Source of the DNA: JBGTLW01 sp041743835
GTDB taxonomy: Bacteria; Planctomycetota; Phycisphaerae; Phycisphaerales; Phycisphaeraceae
NCBI GenBank assembly: GCA_041743835.1
Contig: JBGTLW010000325.1
Coordinates: forward strand, 1 to 29,437
Length of the DNA: 29,437 nucleotides
Direction: 5' to 3'
Numbering within the stretch: the stretch's first letter is position 1; every line of letters begins with the position of its first letter. A program made the translations under genes and the position numbers. The notes under the pieces were generated by a model. The model worked only from the letters and a program-made list of their open reading frames with translations, was not told the DNA's origin and made no database searches. Of this stretch, positions 1-8,476 are shown piece after piece.

Positions 1-968
1 GCCGGGCGCGGGGCGATGGCCGCCAAACGCTGGGCTAAGGCGCGGGCGATCGCCCGGCCGTGACGCGGGACGAGCACCGTGGACGCGTTGATGCACGAAC
101 GCCCGGAGTTCGCGGCGATCGAATCGACGATCACATCCAAGTGCTCTTCCCACTGGTCGATCTTGTCAGGGCCGATCACGACTTTGGACCAGCCCGGGCC
201 GTGGACCTCGACGCTCGGATCACCCGCGTACCGCTTCACGGTGTCGGCCCCGCCGAAGATGATGCTGCGGCCACAGGCGTCCATGACCGCGTTGCTGCCC
301 TCGTGATCGGACGGGTAGAACCCGAGCGCCTCGCCCGGCACGCCAGCAGCGATCATCGCCTGGATCACGCGCCACGGCGTCCACGGCTCTTCGCTGCCGG
401 GGCGAAGGACCACCGGCGTGCGCAGCGCGATCGCGGGCAGCCACAAGGCATTGACGCCCGGCGAGTTGCTGGGCATCACGACGCCCAGCGCCTGGGTTGT
501 CGGGTAGAAGCTCACCGCCATGCCGTTCAACTCGCCAAAGCCGCGGTCGATGACGTCAATCGGAAGGCCACGCGTCAGACCCGCGATGATGTCGCCGACG
601 TGCGTGAGGGCCTCGTGGACCTTGGCCATGTTCTTGCGGACCAGGGTGTGTGGCAGGCCGGAGGTCAGGGAGAGTTGTCGGACGTAGTCGTCGGGCGACT
701 GTGTGTGGCCGTCCCCCAGCGGGAGTGTGTCTTCGAGGAAGATGCGTCCGGCCTCGGCACTCATGGCGATAAGCGTTTCGCATGAATACTGCGCCAGCGC
801 CGCTCTCGCGTCAGCTAATCGCGGCGCGTCGCGGCGGAGCAGGCCGGCGTTGCCGATGGATAGATGCGCCACCACTTCGCCGCTGCCCAGCGCGCGGATG
901 TCTTTAGACTCCACGCTGACATACGGCGTGCCGAGGCGGAGCATCGGGATGTGCGGGACGCTGGGCAT
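1..968 (-). CDS. LuxC/aldehyde-dehydrogenase-type acyl reductase, C-terminus cut by window edge
   Basis: The open frame begins with the ATG at 968 and continues past base 1, giving 322 visible residues. It belongs to the aldehyde dehydrogenase superfamily and most resembles LuxC-type fatty-acyl reductases. The active-site segment NSGRSCINAS places the probable catalytic Cys at residue 292. The stretch at about 160-200 (VMPSNSPGVNALWLPAIALR, then VVLRPGSEEPWTP) matches the cofactor-binding core, and IIFGGADTVKR (about 236-246) corresponds to the family's glycine turn. Known LuxC enzymes reduce an acyl group, held as a thioester on the enzyme, to an aldehyde with NADPH. The gene starts 5 bp after the stop of the LuxE-like gene, so the two are almost certainly co-transcribed and functionally paired. 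The soluble sequence with no signal peptide suggests a cytoplasmic enzyme. The substrate is unknown; an ordinary CoA-acylating aldehyde dehydrogenase is the main alternative. Confidence 0.85.
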   Translation of the reverse strand, partial: MPSVPHIPMLRLGTPYVSVESKDIRALGSGEVVAHLSIGNAGLLRRDAPRLADARAALAQYSCETLIAMSAEAGRIFLEDTLPLGDGHTQSPDDYVRQLSLTSGLPHTLVRKNMAKVHEALTHVGDIIAGLTRGLPIDVIDRGFGELNGMAVSFYPTTQALGVVMPSNSPGVNALWLPAIALRTPVVLRPGSEEPWTPWRVIQAMIAAGVPGEALGFYPSDHEGSNAVMDACGRSIIFGGADTVKRYAGDPSVEVHGPGWSKVVIGPDKIDQWEEHLDVIVDSIAANSGRSCINASTVLVPRHGRAIARALAQRLAAIAPRP

Positions 969-973
969 CGGTG

Positions 974-2143
974 CTAATACACCCCTTCGACGATCTTCGT
1001 GGTGCTCGCGCCGAACGGGCGGACCTCCGCGACGCCGTCCCACGGGTACTTCTCCAGCCACGGGCGCGCCCGGCGGGCCTCGTCACGCTCCAGGAAGCGG
1101 GGCATGAAGAACTCCTGCGTGAGTGTGGTCAGCTCGACGCGGCCAAACGCGTCGTAGTCCACCGTGCGCGCGGTGTCTTGCGGGTCCACGATGCGGACCA
1201 CGGCCCGGGGCTGGGGCGGGTAATAGGTGATGCCGTAGCCATCTTCTTTGATCGTTGGCTTGTGCGGGGCGACGCCCATGAGGGTGTTGCCATAGGTCGG
1301 GTAGAAACCGACACCGCCGCCTGAATCAACGGTTCCCATGCAATTGCCGTCGTGTTGTTCGCAGACCTCTTCGATGAGGAACCTTGTGTATTGCGGGGTC
1401 ATCGTGGTCCCGCCGACGAACGCGCCCCTGATGCCGCTTTGCACGAGCGAGATTTTTTCCGCCAGCGCTTCGAGCAGCTTGGGCGTGGTGAATAGTGCGC
1501 TGATCGGGCGATGCCGCAGGAGGACCATCGCCTGGTCCACCACGTGGTTCATGTAGCTGCGGGCCTCGGCTGGCTTTCCCTCGGCGATGACACGCTTGAC
1601 GTAACGCGGGTCCAGATCGACGAAGTAGCACGACGAGCCCCGGCAGTGCGCCAGGTGCTCGATGGCCAGGCGCAGCCGGCGCGGGCCGGTGGGCCCAACC
1701 ATGAGCCAGTTCTCGCCCGGCGGGAAGTGCTCATCGCGGAGTGTTTTGGAGAACGCGGTGTAGTCTTGCTGGTAGTCGCCCCAGTTGAGGCGTTGCTTGG
1801 GCATGCCCGTGGTGCCGCCGGTTTCAAAGACGTTGAACGGCTTGCCCGCGAACGCGCGGGGTGTCATCCGCTCGTGCGGCTCGAAGCGCAGGGCGGCTTC
1901 GTCGAAGTGTCCGAATGCATGGAGCAGCGACTCGAAGCTGTCGATCGCATCCGCGGTGATGCGGTGTTGTTTGGCGTAGTCGATCCAGTAGGGCGTGCCG
2001 GTCTGCGGGTAGAGGTGCCACGCGACGATGGCTCGGACGTGGGCATCGAGCGCGGCGGCGGCCTGGGCCGGGTTCTGTGCCGTGGCGTGCCCGTGCTGGA
2101 CGGCCGGGGGTTGTTGGGCGGGTGGACTTTCGGGTTGGGTCAT
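974..2143 (-). CDS. LuxE/PaaK-like adenylate-forming enzyme (acyl-protein synthetase or acyl-CoA ligase type)
   Basis: This 389-residue protein has the phosphate-binding motif TGGTTGMPK (residues 108-116) of the ANL adenylating family, the later YPTYGNT turn, and a GRVELTTL segment followed by YPWDGVAEVRPFG, as in PaaK/LuxE-type enzymes. It is shorter than full acyl-CoA synthetases and appears to lack most of the C-terminal lid domain, which fits LuxE (about 370 residues). Such enzymes use ATP to form an acyl-adenylate and pass the acyl group to a thiol, either a protein Cys or CoA. The first 30 residues are Pro/Gln/Ala-rich and probably disordered. Its ATG overlaps the symporter stop (ATGA), and the reductase gene follows after 5 bp. 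Together with that gene it could activate and reduce a carboxylic acid. No luciferase genes are visible, so bioluminescence is not implied. Confidence 0.85.
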   Translation of the reverse strand: MTQPESPPAQQPPAVQHGHATAQNPAQAAAALDAHVRAIVAWHLYPQTGTPYWIDYAKQHRITADAIDSFESLLHAFGHFDEAALRFEPHERMTPRAFAGKPFNVFETGGTTGMPKQRLNWGDYQQDYTAFSKTLRDEHFPPGENWLMVGPTGPRRLRLAIEHLAHCRGSSCYFVDLDPRYVKRVIAEGKPAEARSYMNHVVDQAMVLLRHRPISALFTTPKLLEALAEKISLVQSGIRGAFVGGTTMTPQYTRFLIEEVCEQHDGNCMGTVDSGGGVGFYPTYGNTLMGVAPHKPTIKEDGYGITYYPPQPRAVVRIVDPQDTARTVDYDAFGRVELTTLTQEFFMPRFLERDEARRARPWLEKYPWDGVAEVRPFGASTTKIVEGVY

Positions 2144-3768
2144 GAGAGTGCTTTTTCGATGGCGAAGAACTTGTCAATCGTTGGTTTGGCGGGGGGCTGA
2201 GTCAAGAGCGACACGACGACAAGCGACACCACCGACCCCGCGAGGATGAACACCGCGGGCATCATCCCCAGCACCATGTATTCGCCGTGGTGCATGATGC
2301 CCATGACCGGCTCGCCCACGCGGACGACGTCGTCGTAGAAGAACACCGACCAGGCGACGAGCGTGGTCAACACGCAGGCGATGGCCCCGGCCCGGGTCGC
2401 GCGACGCCAATACACGGCCGCGACCACCAGCGGGAACAGGCACCCGAAGCCGGTGAAGCACCACACGCCAAGGTCAAAGACATTGGTGTCCAGCAGCCGC
2501 ATGGACAGCAGGTACGAGATGGTGACGATCACGAGGATGAACCCGCGCGCCAGCCAGACGAGTTGGCGGTCGGAGAAGCGGTTCTTGCCTGTGAGCCGGA
2601 CGACGATGTCGTTGGTGAACATCGTGCCGAGGCAGACGAACTGCGAGTCGAGCGAGCTCATGATGGCCGCGAGGATGCCCGCGGTGAGCATGCCCGTGAG
2701 CACGGGGGAGTTGATGAGCGTGGCGACCATCGTGCCGAGCACCGCGTTGGCGTTGGGCGCTCCCGAGGGCAGGCGGGGCAGGCGGATATCACCCGCAGCA
2801 AACATGCCCGCGGCCCACATGCCCACCAGCACGCAGGGCACCCAGAGCATCGCGATGCACAGCGGGTGCGCCACGACGGTGAGGCGGAAGGTCTTGGCGC
2901 TGCGTGCGGTGAGCCAGTGCTGGAACAGGTGCGGGAACATGCCGACGGAGAGGGGGATGATGGCGTAGCTGAAGAAGTGGGCGTAGCCGATGCGGGCGCG
3001 GGTGGCGTTCTCGGGGCTGTGTTCGAGGACCTTCTGGGCCGCGGCCTGCGGGCCACCCAAGGCCTTGCTGATGAGATAGAAGGTGACCAAGCCCATCGCG
3101 AGGAAGATCAGAGTCTGGAAGGTGTTGGCCCAGGCCGCGGAGCGCACGCCCCCGAAGAAGACATAGAACAGCACGACGAAACAGATGACCAGCCCCGTGA
3201 CCCATGGCGGGATGCTGCCATCGAGCGGGTGCGCGTTGCCGTTGGGGAGCGCAGCCATGGGGAACAGGTCGGGGAACATGCCCGCGCTGATCGGCTGGAC
3301 GGTCTTGCACGCGGAGATGATGCCCACCAGAAGATATGGCACGACCAACGCGACAAGGATGGGGAACAGCAGGTAACCCAGCGCGGGTGATTCAAACCGA
3401 TCGCGGAAGTACTGCACCTGCGTGACGTAGCCGTAGCGCTTGCCGATCGCCCACAAGCGGATGCCGATGAGGAAGAAGATGGCGGAGTGGATCAGCCCGG
3501 ACCACGAGGCCATGAGGCCATACACCCCGATGCCAAGCTCGAAGCTCTTGGCCGTGGACCCGACCAGCGCGAAGCCCGTCATCGTCGTGCCGAACACGGA
3601 CATGAGCAGGAGGAAGGGCCCGATCGAGCGCGACGCGACAAAATAGTCTTTGCTTGTTCCTCGGAAGAAGGTCGTGGACGCCAGGCCCAGGAACATGAGC
3701 AACGCGAGATAGCCGACGACGATCCACAGGGGTGTGAGTGAAGCGGAGGCGAGAAAAACGGTCGTCAT
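2140..3768 (-). CDS. Sodium:solute symporter (SSS family)
   Basis: This is a 542-residue polytopic membrane protein with about 13 hydrophobic segments and the marks of the SSS family: DYFVASRSIGP after the first helix (residues 41-51), GGVRSAAWANTFQ (206-218), which matches the family signature, and a SSLDSQFVCLG segment resembling the Ser/Asp-containing Na+-site helix. SSS proteins couple inward Na+ flow to uptake of small solutes such as carboxylates, sugars, amino acids or pantothenate; the sequence does not reveal which. The start at 3768 overlaps the stop of the small membrane-protein gene, and its own stop overlaps the start of the LuxE-like gene, both as ATGA. This is strong evidence of translational coupling. 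The context suggests it imports the compound that the adjacent adenylating and reducing enzymes act on. Confidence 0.95.
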   Translation of the reverse strand: MTTVFLASASLTPLWIVVGYLALLMFLGLASTTFFRGTSKDYFVASRSIGPFLLLMSVFGTTMTGFALVGSTAKSFELGIGVYGLMASWSGLIHSAIFFLIGIRLWAIGKRYGYVTQVQYFRDRFESPALGYLLFPILVALVVPYLLVGIISACKTVQPISAGMFPDLFPMAALPNGNAHPLDGSIPPWVTGLVICFVVLFYVFFGGVRSAAWANTFQTLIFLAMGLVTFYLISKALGGPQAAAQKVLEHSPENATRARIGYAHFFSYAIIPLSVGMFPHLFQHWLTARSAKTFRLTVVAHPLCIAMLWVPCVLVGMWAAGMFAAGDIRLPRLPSGAPNANAVLGTMVATLINSPVLTGMLTAGILAAIMSSLDSQFVCLGTMFTNDIVVRLTGKNRFSDRQLVWLARGFILVIVTISYLLSMRLLDTNVFDLGVWCFTGFGCLFPLVVAAVYWRRATRAGAIACVLTTLVAWSVFFYDDVVRVGEPVMGIMHHGEYMVLGMMPAVFILAGSVVSLVVVSLLTQPPAKPTIDKFFAIEKALS

Positions 3769-4013
3769 GCGTCACCCCCTTGGGATTCATCCACCTCGTC
3801 TGCCCACGCCTCCAGTTCGGCCGGCCACGCCCACTTCACCGTCGCGAACCAAAGGCTCGCCGCCGCGACGGAAAACCCCGCGTGATATGCCAGCCCGATC
3901 GGCAGGAAACCCAGCACCATCGTCTCATCGTGCCAGAACCAGAAGTCCTGGTGCAGGAAGAAGAGGGCTATCGCTAGAAGCCAGATGACTTTCTGCATAA
4001 AGCGTCGTTCCAT
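3765..4013 (-). CDS. Small two-helix membrane protein, DUF3311-like symporter partner
   Basis: An 82-residue protein (77 if the inner ATG at 3998 is used) with two hydrophobic segments separated by HQDFWFWHDE, then GFLPIGLAYH, and an acidic tail EADEVDE-like region at the C-terminus. Small proteins of this design are commonly encoded immediately before SSS symporters, comparable to the YhdT-PanF pairing, and are thought to assist or form part of the transporter; this role is not established. Its stop overlaps the symporter start by four bases. Neither start has a convincing ribosome site: the 3998 ATG has GGA ten bases upstream, whereas the 4013 ATG adds the basic residues ERR that would favour an N-in topology. 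A much longer reading frame extends upstream, but it overlaps the preceding propeller gene and is not credible. Confidence 0.82.
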   Translation of the reverse strand: MERRFMQKVIWLLAIALFFLHQDFWFWHDETMVLGFLPIGLAYHAGFSVAAASLWFATVKWAWPAELEAWADEVDESQGGDA

Positions 4014-4068
4014 TCGCGGGCTTGGCGTCGGGGGCTGAGCGGGTGCGAGGCGGGGACTACTGCGGGTT

Positions 4069-5640
4069 TTACTCTGCGGGTGCGTCGGCCGCGATCGCGT
4101 AGAGGTGAGACTGCGTGCTGATGTAGAGCGTGCCGTTGGCGACCACCGGGGTGGAGTAGATGGGCGAGTTGAACTCGATCTCCGCGAGCAGCTTCTTCTC
4201 TTTGCCGGTGGCCATGATGGTGAGGATGCCGTCCTCGTTGCCGAGGAAGACCTTGCCATCCGCCACGAGGGTGCTGCCCCAGATGTGGCCGATCGTGTTC
4301 TGCTCCCAGTAGATCTCCCCGGTCTTCGCGTCGTAACACCGCAGGACGCCCGAGTAATCCGCGGCATAGACCAGCCCCTCATGCACACTCACGGTGGAGA
4401 TGGACCGCTCGATGGTGGTGTCGCGCCAGACGAGCCTGGGCTTGCCTTCCTCATCGACCTGTGACGGGTCGATGCAGGACAAGGCGCCGACGCCCTCGCC
4501 GTGCTCCGGGTCTTGGCCGATGGGCACGTAGATGAGGCCTTCGTACACCACCGGCGTGGCGATGTATTCGCTGGGGCCGGGGGCGGTGCCGTACTTGATG
4601 GGGTTTCCGCTGGCGTCCACCCGGTAGTGCTCGGGGTTGCCGTCGATCCTCCACCGCACGGGCAGGATGTCGAAGCCGTCGTCGTCCTTCACCGGCTTGG
4701 GGTCGATGCCGTAGAGAAAGCCATCGCCGCCACCGAAGATGACGGTGGGCACCTCGCCGCCGTCGGCCTTGATGTTGGCGAAGGCCGGGCTGGACCAGTT
4801 GCAGTGCAGCAGGTTCTTGCTGGCGTCGGTGCTGTCTTCGCCGACCAGCTCGCCGGTCTTGGCGTCGAGCGCGACCAAGGCCGGGGCCTGGGGGTTGACG
4901 ATGTTGACGTGGGACCAGTCCACACCGTTGCTCGTGGCGACGTACACGACCCCATCGATGACCATGGGCGAGTTGGAGGTGATGTTGTGCGGGAAGACGC
5001 CGAGCTCTTCGCCGAGGTTGTATCGCCACAGCACATCCGCGTCTGTGTCTGAGAGCTCTGCATCCTTGAGTTGGTAATACTCAAGCTCATCGGTGACGCC
5101 CTGGTTGCCATCGCGCAGGCCGTTCATATCGATCGCGATGACTTCGCAGAGGTTGGTCACGAGGTACGCCACATCGCCCACGACCGCGGGCGATGAGCAG
5201 ATGCCCAGGTACTCCCAGTCGCTGACCTTGCCAGCGCCGAGCTTGGGCAGGTTGAGCTGCCAGATGAGTTCGCCGGTCTTTTCATCGAGGCAGTAGACCG
5301 CCGCGCGGTCGCCCTTGTATTTGGGGTCGCGGGGTGCGCCGTTGTTGGTGCCGATGAGCACCTTGCCGTTGGCGACGACGGTGTTGCCATAGGTCTGCGA
5401 GCCGAGCTTGGCGATCCACTTGATGTGGCGGGTGGATTCGGGGTCGATCTCGCCGGTGCGCCCGATCTCGCGTCCGGGTTCAAAGTCAACGGGGATGGAC
5501 ACCTTCTCTGTGCTGACCATGTTCCGCGTGGCGTCGCCGCCCCACATGGTCCAGTCCTGGCCAGGCGTGGTCTGCGGGAGCGAGGCGCACAGCCCGACGC
5601 CGAGGAGCAAGGCTGTGGACGTTTTACGGATTGAAGTCAT
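4069..5640 (-). CDS. Secreted PQQ-type beta-propeller repeat protein
   Basis: A 523-residue protein with a cleavable-type signal peptide (about residues 1-27) and the planctomycete-style N-terminal motif WTMWGGDATRNMVS (30-43). Blade repeats of the PQQ type are visible as AVYCLDEKTGELIWQLNL (114-131), LVALDAKTGEL (255-265) and LRCYDAKTGEIYWEQ (433-447), each preceded by a SPAVV/GxVYxAT strand pair. The fold is an extracytoplasmic beta-propeller as in BamB or quinoprotein dehydrogenases. I see no dedicated haem c motif (CxxCH), so an electron-carrying fusion is unlikely. AGGA lies 8 bases before the ATG at 5640. It sits between the larger propeller gene and the symporter unit, all on the same strand. 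A role in substrate sensing, binding or envelope assembly is possible; enzymatic activity with PQQ is not shown. Confidence 0.9.
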   Translation of the reverse strand: MTSIRKTSTALLLGVGLCASLPQTTPGQDWTMWGGDATRNMVSTEKVSIPVDFEPGREIGRTGEIDPESTRHIKWIAKLGSQTYGNTVVANGKVLIGTNNGAPRDPKYKGDRAAVYCLDEKTGELIWQLNLPKLGAGKVSDWEYLGICSSPAVVGDVAYLVTNLCEVIAIDMNGLRDGNQGVTDELEYYQLKDAELSDTDADVLWRYNLGEELGVFPHNITSNSPMVIDGVVYVATSNGVDWSHVNIVNPQAPALVALDAKTGELVGEDSTDASKNLLHCNWSSPAFANIKADGGEVPTVIFGGGDGFLYGIDPKPVKDDDGFDILPVRWRIDGNPEHYRVDASGNPIKYGTAPGPSEYIATPVVYEGLIYVPIGQDPEHGEGVGALSCIDPSQVDEEGKPRLVWRDTTIERSISTVSVHEGLVYAADYSGVLRCYDAKTGEIYWEQNTIGHIWGSTLVADGKVFLGNEDGILTIMATGKEKKLLAEIEFNSPIYSTPVVANGTLYISTQSHLYAIAADAPAE

Positions 5641-5719
5641 GTCGTTTTCCTGTTCAGTCGCTGTGTGGGCTGATGCCTCGGAGCCGGGGTCATGCTCGGT
5701 CAGTGGGGGAGCGCCGGGG

Positions 5720-8173
5720 TTACTCTTCGTTGGGTTCGACCACGATGTTGTCCAGGTACACGCGGTGTCTTGACTGTGGCGAGAAGCCGTAGACCCCCGG
5801 GCTTCCCTCGGTGTGGGCGTGGGGCACGTTGGCGCTCAGGGTCCACGCGGCTGGCTCGTCTTCGTCGGTCGGCCAGGCTTTGGCCCGGACGATGCCCGAG
5901 CCGTCCTCATTGACATCCACCCGCGTCTTGAGGCGGTACCACGTGCCGGGCTTGAAGGCGAAGGGCGTGCTGATCTTCACGCGGTCGTGGTTGGAGCTGA
6001 CATCGAGCAGTTGCTTGTTGCCATCGAGCACGATGAGGTAGCGCTGGTTGATGACCCCGACCACGCCCATGCCCCGCCGGTTGCCGTCGGTCATCACATC
6101 AGCGGATAGCGTGTAGTTCGCGTCGTCGGCATGACCCATGAACACCATCGACCGCTGAAAGATCACAGAGTCCAGCGTCTTGGCCAGCACCTTGTTGCCC
6201 GAGCCGACGCGCTCGATGTCCTCGCCCTCCTGGTTCTCGCCCGCCCGACCTCCTGTGCCCGGCGCTTCACGCACCTGCCACCGCAGTCGCGCACCGATCC
6301 AGGGCAGGGGCGGGTGGGCGTAGTGGACCTGGTCGTTGGCGTCCAGCGCGATCAGGTCGAACGACTCGAAGTCTTCAGAGTACGGCGGCGAGGGGAGGAC
6401 GCGGCCACGCACCTCGGCGTGGAGCCCGGCCTTGGTCGCGCGGAAGGCCCCGGCTGAGGGCGACTGGCCAGCGGTGAGCACGCCGTCCGCGATGGTCCCG
6501 TCGAGCTTGGCAACCACAGCCGCAGTCGGGGGGACCCACGCCTCCCATGTGGGCATGTCGCGCGTCTGCATCGCGGTGGGTTGACCCACCGCATCAAGCA
6601 CCACAATGTCGAGCGCCGTCGCATCGCCCGGCCGCAGCGCGACTTCGGCCGGCATCGCGCGGATCTTCGCCTGCATCCCCGGCTCGGCTGAAGGTGTCGT
6701 GGCAACCGCTTCGGCGCCCGCGTCAGACGCATCGTCCGCTGAGCCGAAGCAGTAGAGTTTCTCTGTCGTGTGGATGTACAGCCGTCCCTGCCACAGCGCG
6801 GGGCTGCCGATGTTGAGGCCGTCGAGCTTGACTTCGGTAAAGCTCGGGGGTTCCTCACTTGCGGGGGTGTGCGGCACGATGACCAGGCCGTTGTGCCAGA
6901 AGGGGATGTAGAGGTTGCCCGAGGCGTAGATGGGCGAGGCGTGGAGCTGGTCCGGGCCCAGCTTGAGTTTCCACCGCGTTTGGCCGTTCCTCGCGTCGAT
7001 GTTGACCAGGAAGCCCTCGCTGGTGCATTGATAGACGGTGTCATCGACGATGATGGGCGAACTGGTGAACATGCTCACGTCGTCGTTGCGCCAGGCAAAC
7101 GCTTCGGAATCCTTCGTGATCTGGATCGGCCTCTTGTCGCTTGCGGCGGCATCGGCAGCGTGGAGCGCGGCGTCGGCCTTGATCGCCAGCATGTAGCCCC
7201 GCCCGGTGTCGTCGGTATTCTCCTGCCCATGCACCTGCAGGATCAGGTCGTCGCTGGGGTCGCCGGGCGTGCCGCCGTCGTAGATCACCGGGGTGCTGTT
7301 CACCCCGCCCACCGCCATCTGGTACCGCCACATCGGCTCGCCGGTCAACGCGTTGACACACACCAGATTGCCATCACCGAGCCCCGCATAGAACACGCGG
7401 TACACCCCGGCCCCGGCCTTGCGGTTCTCCAGCATCGGTGAACTGAAAGAACTGTCCTTGAGGTAGGGCGGGCCCACGCCGGGGTCGCTCGACCAGATCA
7501 GTCGGCCGTCCTTCTTGTCGAAGGCGTAAAAACGGTTGCGTGTGGGCCCCTCGCGTCCCCAGTTGCTGGTGATGGCGTTGATGATGACGCGGTCGCCGTC
7601 GATCACCGGCGAGCCGGTGCGCCCGTTGGGGAAGGTCAGTCGGCCGTAGGTCTCGAGCATCGAGATGCGCCAGAGCTGCTGGCCATCTTTGTCGATTGCG
7701 ATGAGCAGGCCCGGCGAGGTAAGGAAGTAGATGTGGCCGGTCTGCGGGTCGATGGCCGGGGCGCTGATGGAATAGCGGTCGTAGATGATGTCGCTGAGGA
7801 AGTCGGGGTAGCCCCTGCGCCAGTGCTCCTCGCCGGTGACAGGGTCCAGGCAGAACAAAGTCTCAAGCAGGTCCGCGCCCTGCCCGGTGTAGCCCATGAC
7901 GAACATGCGGTTGCCGTCGGCATACTCCCCGATGACCGGCGTGCCGCGCCCGGGCAGGTCGATCGACCACAAAGGCTTGGCTTGGCCGTCCTCATCAGCG
8001 ATGACGGCTGGTGTGGCGGCATTACCCATGTGGCCGTTCTGATTGGGCCCGCGCCACTGGAGGTAGCCGGTGACCGGCTCGTGCTTGGGTGCCGCTTCCT
8101 CCGCTGCCAGGCTGGGCATTGAGACAGTAGAGACAGCCAGGCTTGCCAGCAGGACGAGTGATAATTTTCGCAT
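5720..8173 (-). CDS. Large secreted protein: PQQ-type propeller, Ig-like domain, ConA-like domain
   Basis: The chosen start at 8173 (817 residues) has GGAG nine bases upstream and opens directly with a signal peptide (MRKLSLVLLASLAVSTVSM, cleavage near SLAA). A longer frame to 8380 exists but adds a leader with no signal character. Residues 36-478 form a beta-propeller that starts at YLQWRGPNQNG, with blade strands such as LFCLDPVTGEEHW, FYAFDKKDGRLIW, VCVNALTGEPMW and VNIDARNGQTRW. Residues about 500-595 look like a bacterial Ig-like domain. Residues 598-817 (EDFESFDL through HRVYLDNIVVE) resemble a concanavalin-type jelly roll, often used for glycan binding. It is the first gene of the minus-strand block, facing a divergent spacer, so expression of the whole block probably begins here. 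The export signal places it in the periplasm or outside. Its ligand is unknown. Confidence 0.9.
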   Translation of the reverse strand: MRKLSLVLLASLAVSTVSMPSLAAEEAAPKHEPVTGYLQWRGPNQNGHMGNAATPAVIADEDGQAKPLWSIDLPGRGTPVIGEYADGNRMFVMGYTGQGADLLETLFCLDPVTGEEHWRRGYPDFLSDIIYDRYSISAPAIDPQTGHIYFLTSPGLLIAIDKDGQQLWRISMLETYGRLTFPNGRTGSPVIDGDRVIINAITSNWGREGPTRNRFYAFDKKDGRLIWSSDPGVGPPYLKDSSFSSPMLENRKAGAGVYRVFYAGLGDGNLVCVNALTGEPMWRYQMAVGGVNSTPVIYDGGTPGDPSDDLILQVHGQENTDDTGRGYMLAIKADAALHAADAAASDKRPIQITKDSEAFAWRNDDVSMFTSSPIIVDDTVYQCTSEGFLVNIDARNGQTRWKLKLGPDQLHASPIYASGNLYIPFWHNGLVIVPHTPASEEPPSFTEVKLDGLNIGSPALWQGRLYIHTTEKLYCFGSADDASDAGAEAVATTPSAEPGMQAKIRAMPAEVALRPGDATALDIVVLDAVGQPTAMQTRDMPTWEAWVPPTAAVVAKLDGTIADGVLTAGQSPSAGAFRATKAGLHAEVRGRVLPSPPYSEDFESFDLIALDANDQVHYAHPPLPWIGARLRWQVREAPGTGGRAGENQEGEDIERVGSGNKVLAKTLDSVIFQRSMVFMGHADDANYTLSADVMTDGNRRGMGVVGVINQRYLIVLDGNKQLLDVSSNHDRVKISTPFAFKPGTWYRLKTRVDVNEDGSGIVRAKAWPTDEDEPAAWTLSANVPHAHTEGSPGVYGFSPQSRHRVYLDNIVVEPNEE

Positions 8174-8233
8174 CAGCAGGTACTCCGAAATGATGCCAGG
8201 ATGATAGCTGATATCCCTTTGCACTTCAGTCGC

Positions 8234-8255
8234 GCAGGGTTTCACAAATCCCTGC
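8234..8255. promoter_or_regulatory. Short inverted repeat (possible operator or leader hairpin)
   Basis: GCAGGG and CCCTGC form a perfect 6-bp dyad around a 10-base centre, with two extra inner A-T pairs possible after one mismatch. It lies 61 bases upstream of the start at 8173, in the position of an operator or a 5' leader hairpin for the minus-strand block. Six-bp dyads occur by chance in GC-rich DNA. Confidence 0.3.
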
Positions 8256-8355
8256 ACGGTTTCAAGATGGACACGCGCTCCACGGGCCAACGGTGACTTG
8301 CCGGGGCGAGTCCCGCGCGGGGTTTTTGGTCGTCGGGACAAAATGATGCCCCTCA

Positions 8356-8384
8356 TTGACCCGCCCGCCCCGGCAGGCAATAAT
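8356..8384 (+). promoter_or_regulatory. Predicted sigma70-type promoter for the PEP-CTERM/prepilin pair
   Basis: TTGACC (8356-8361) and AATAAT (8379-8384) each match the sigma70 consensus at five of six bases and are separated by exactly 17 bp. Transcription would start near 8391, giving a leader of about 86 bases before the ATG at 8477. AT-rich hexamers are rare in this GC-rich spacer, which strengthens the call. Confidence 0.6.
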
Positions 8385-8476
8385 CGTAGGCTCGCCGAAC
8401 GGCCGGGTCTCGATTGCGTGCGGCAAATGTTGCCAGCCAGACCACCCTGTTTGGGCGACCACGGAGGCTATGGAAA

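Larger units (their letters stand above)
8174..8476. promoter_or_regulatory. Divergent intergenic spacer between the symporter-reductase block and the PEP-CTERM gene
   Basis: This 303-bp gene-free stretch separates two divergently transcribed genes and should contain promoters for both. A good plus-strand promoter and a short dyad are listed separately. For the minus strand, TATCAT lies about 25-30 bases before the 8173 start, but its -35 partner is poor (CTGAAG), so I do not call it. No RNA gene is seen. Confidence 0.6.

Noticed and set aside
60..785. Plus-strand open frame of 241 codons at the left edge
   Set aside because: The opposite strand encodes a continuous ALDH-type enzyme with active-site Cys through the same bases.
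2287..3390. Plus-strand open frame of 367 codons opposite the symporter gene
   Set aside because: Its product is a low-complexity His/Asp/Glu/Arg-rich string, as expected when membrane-protein codons are read on the other strand.
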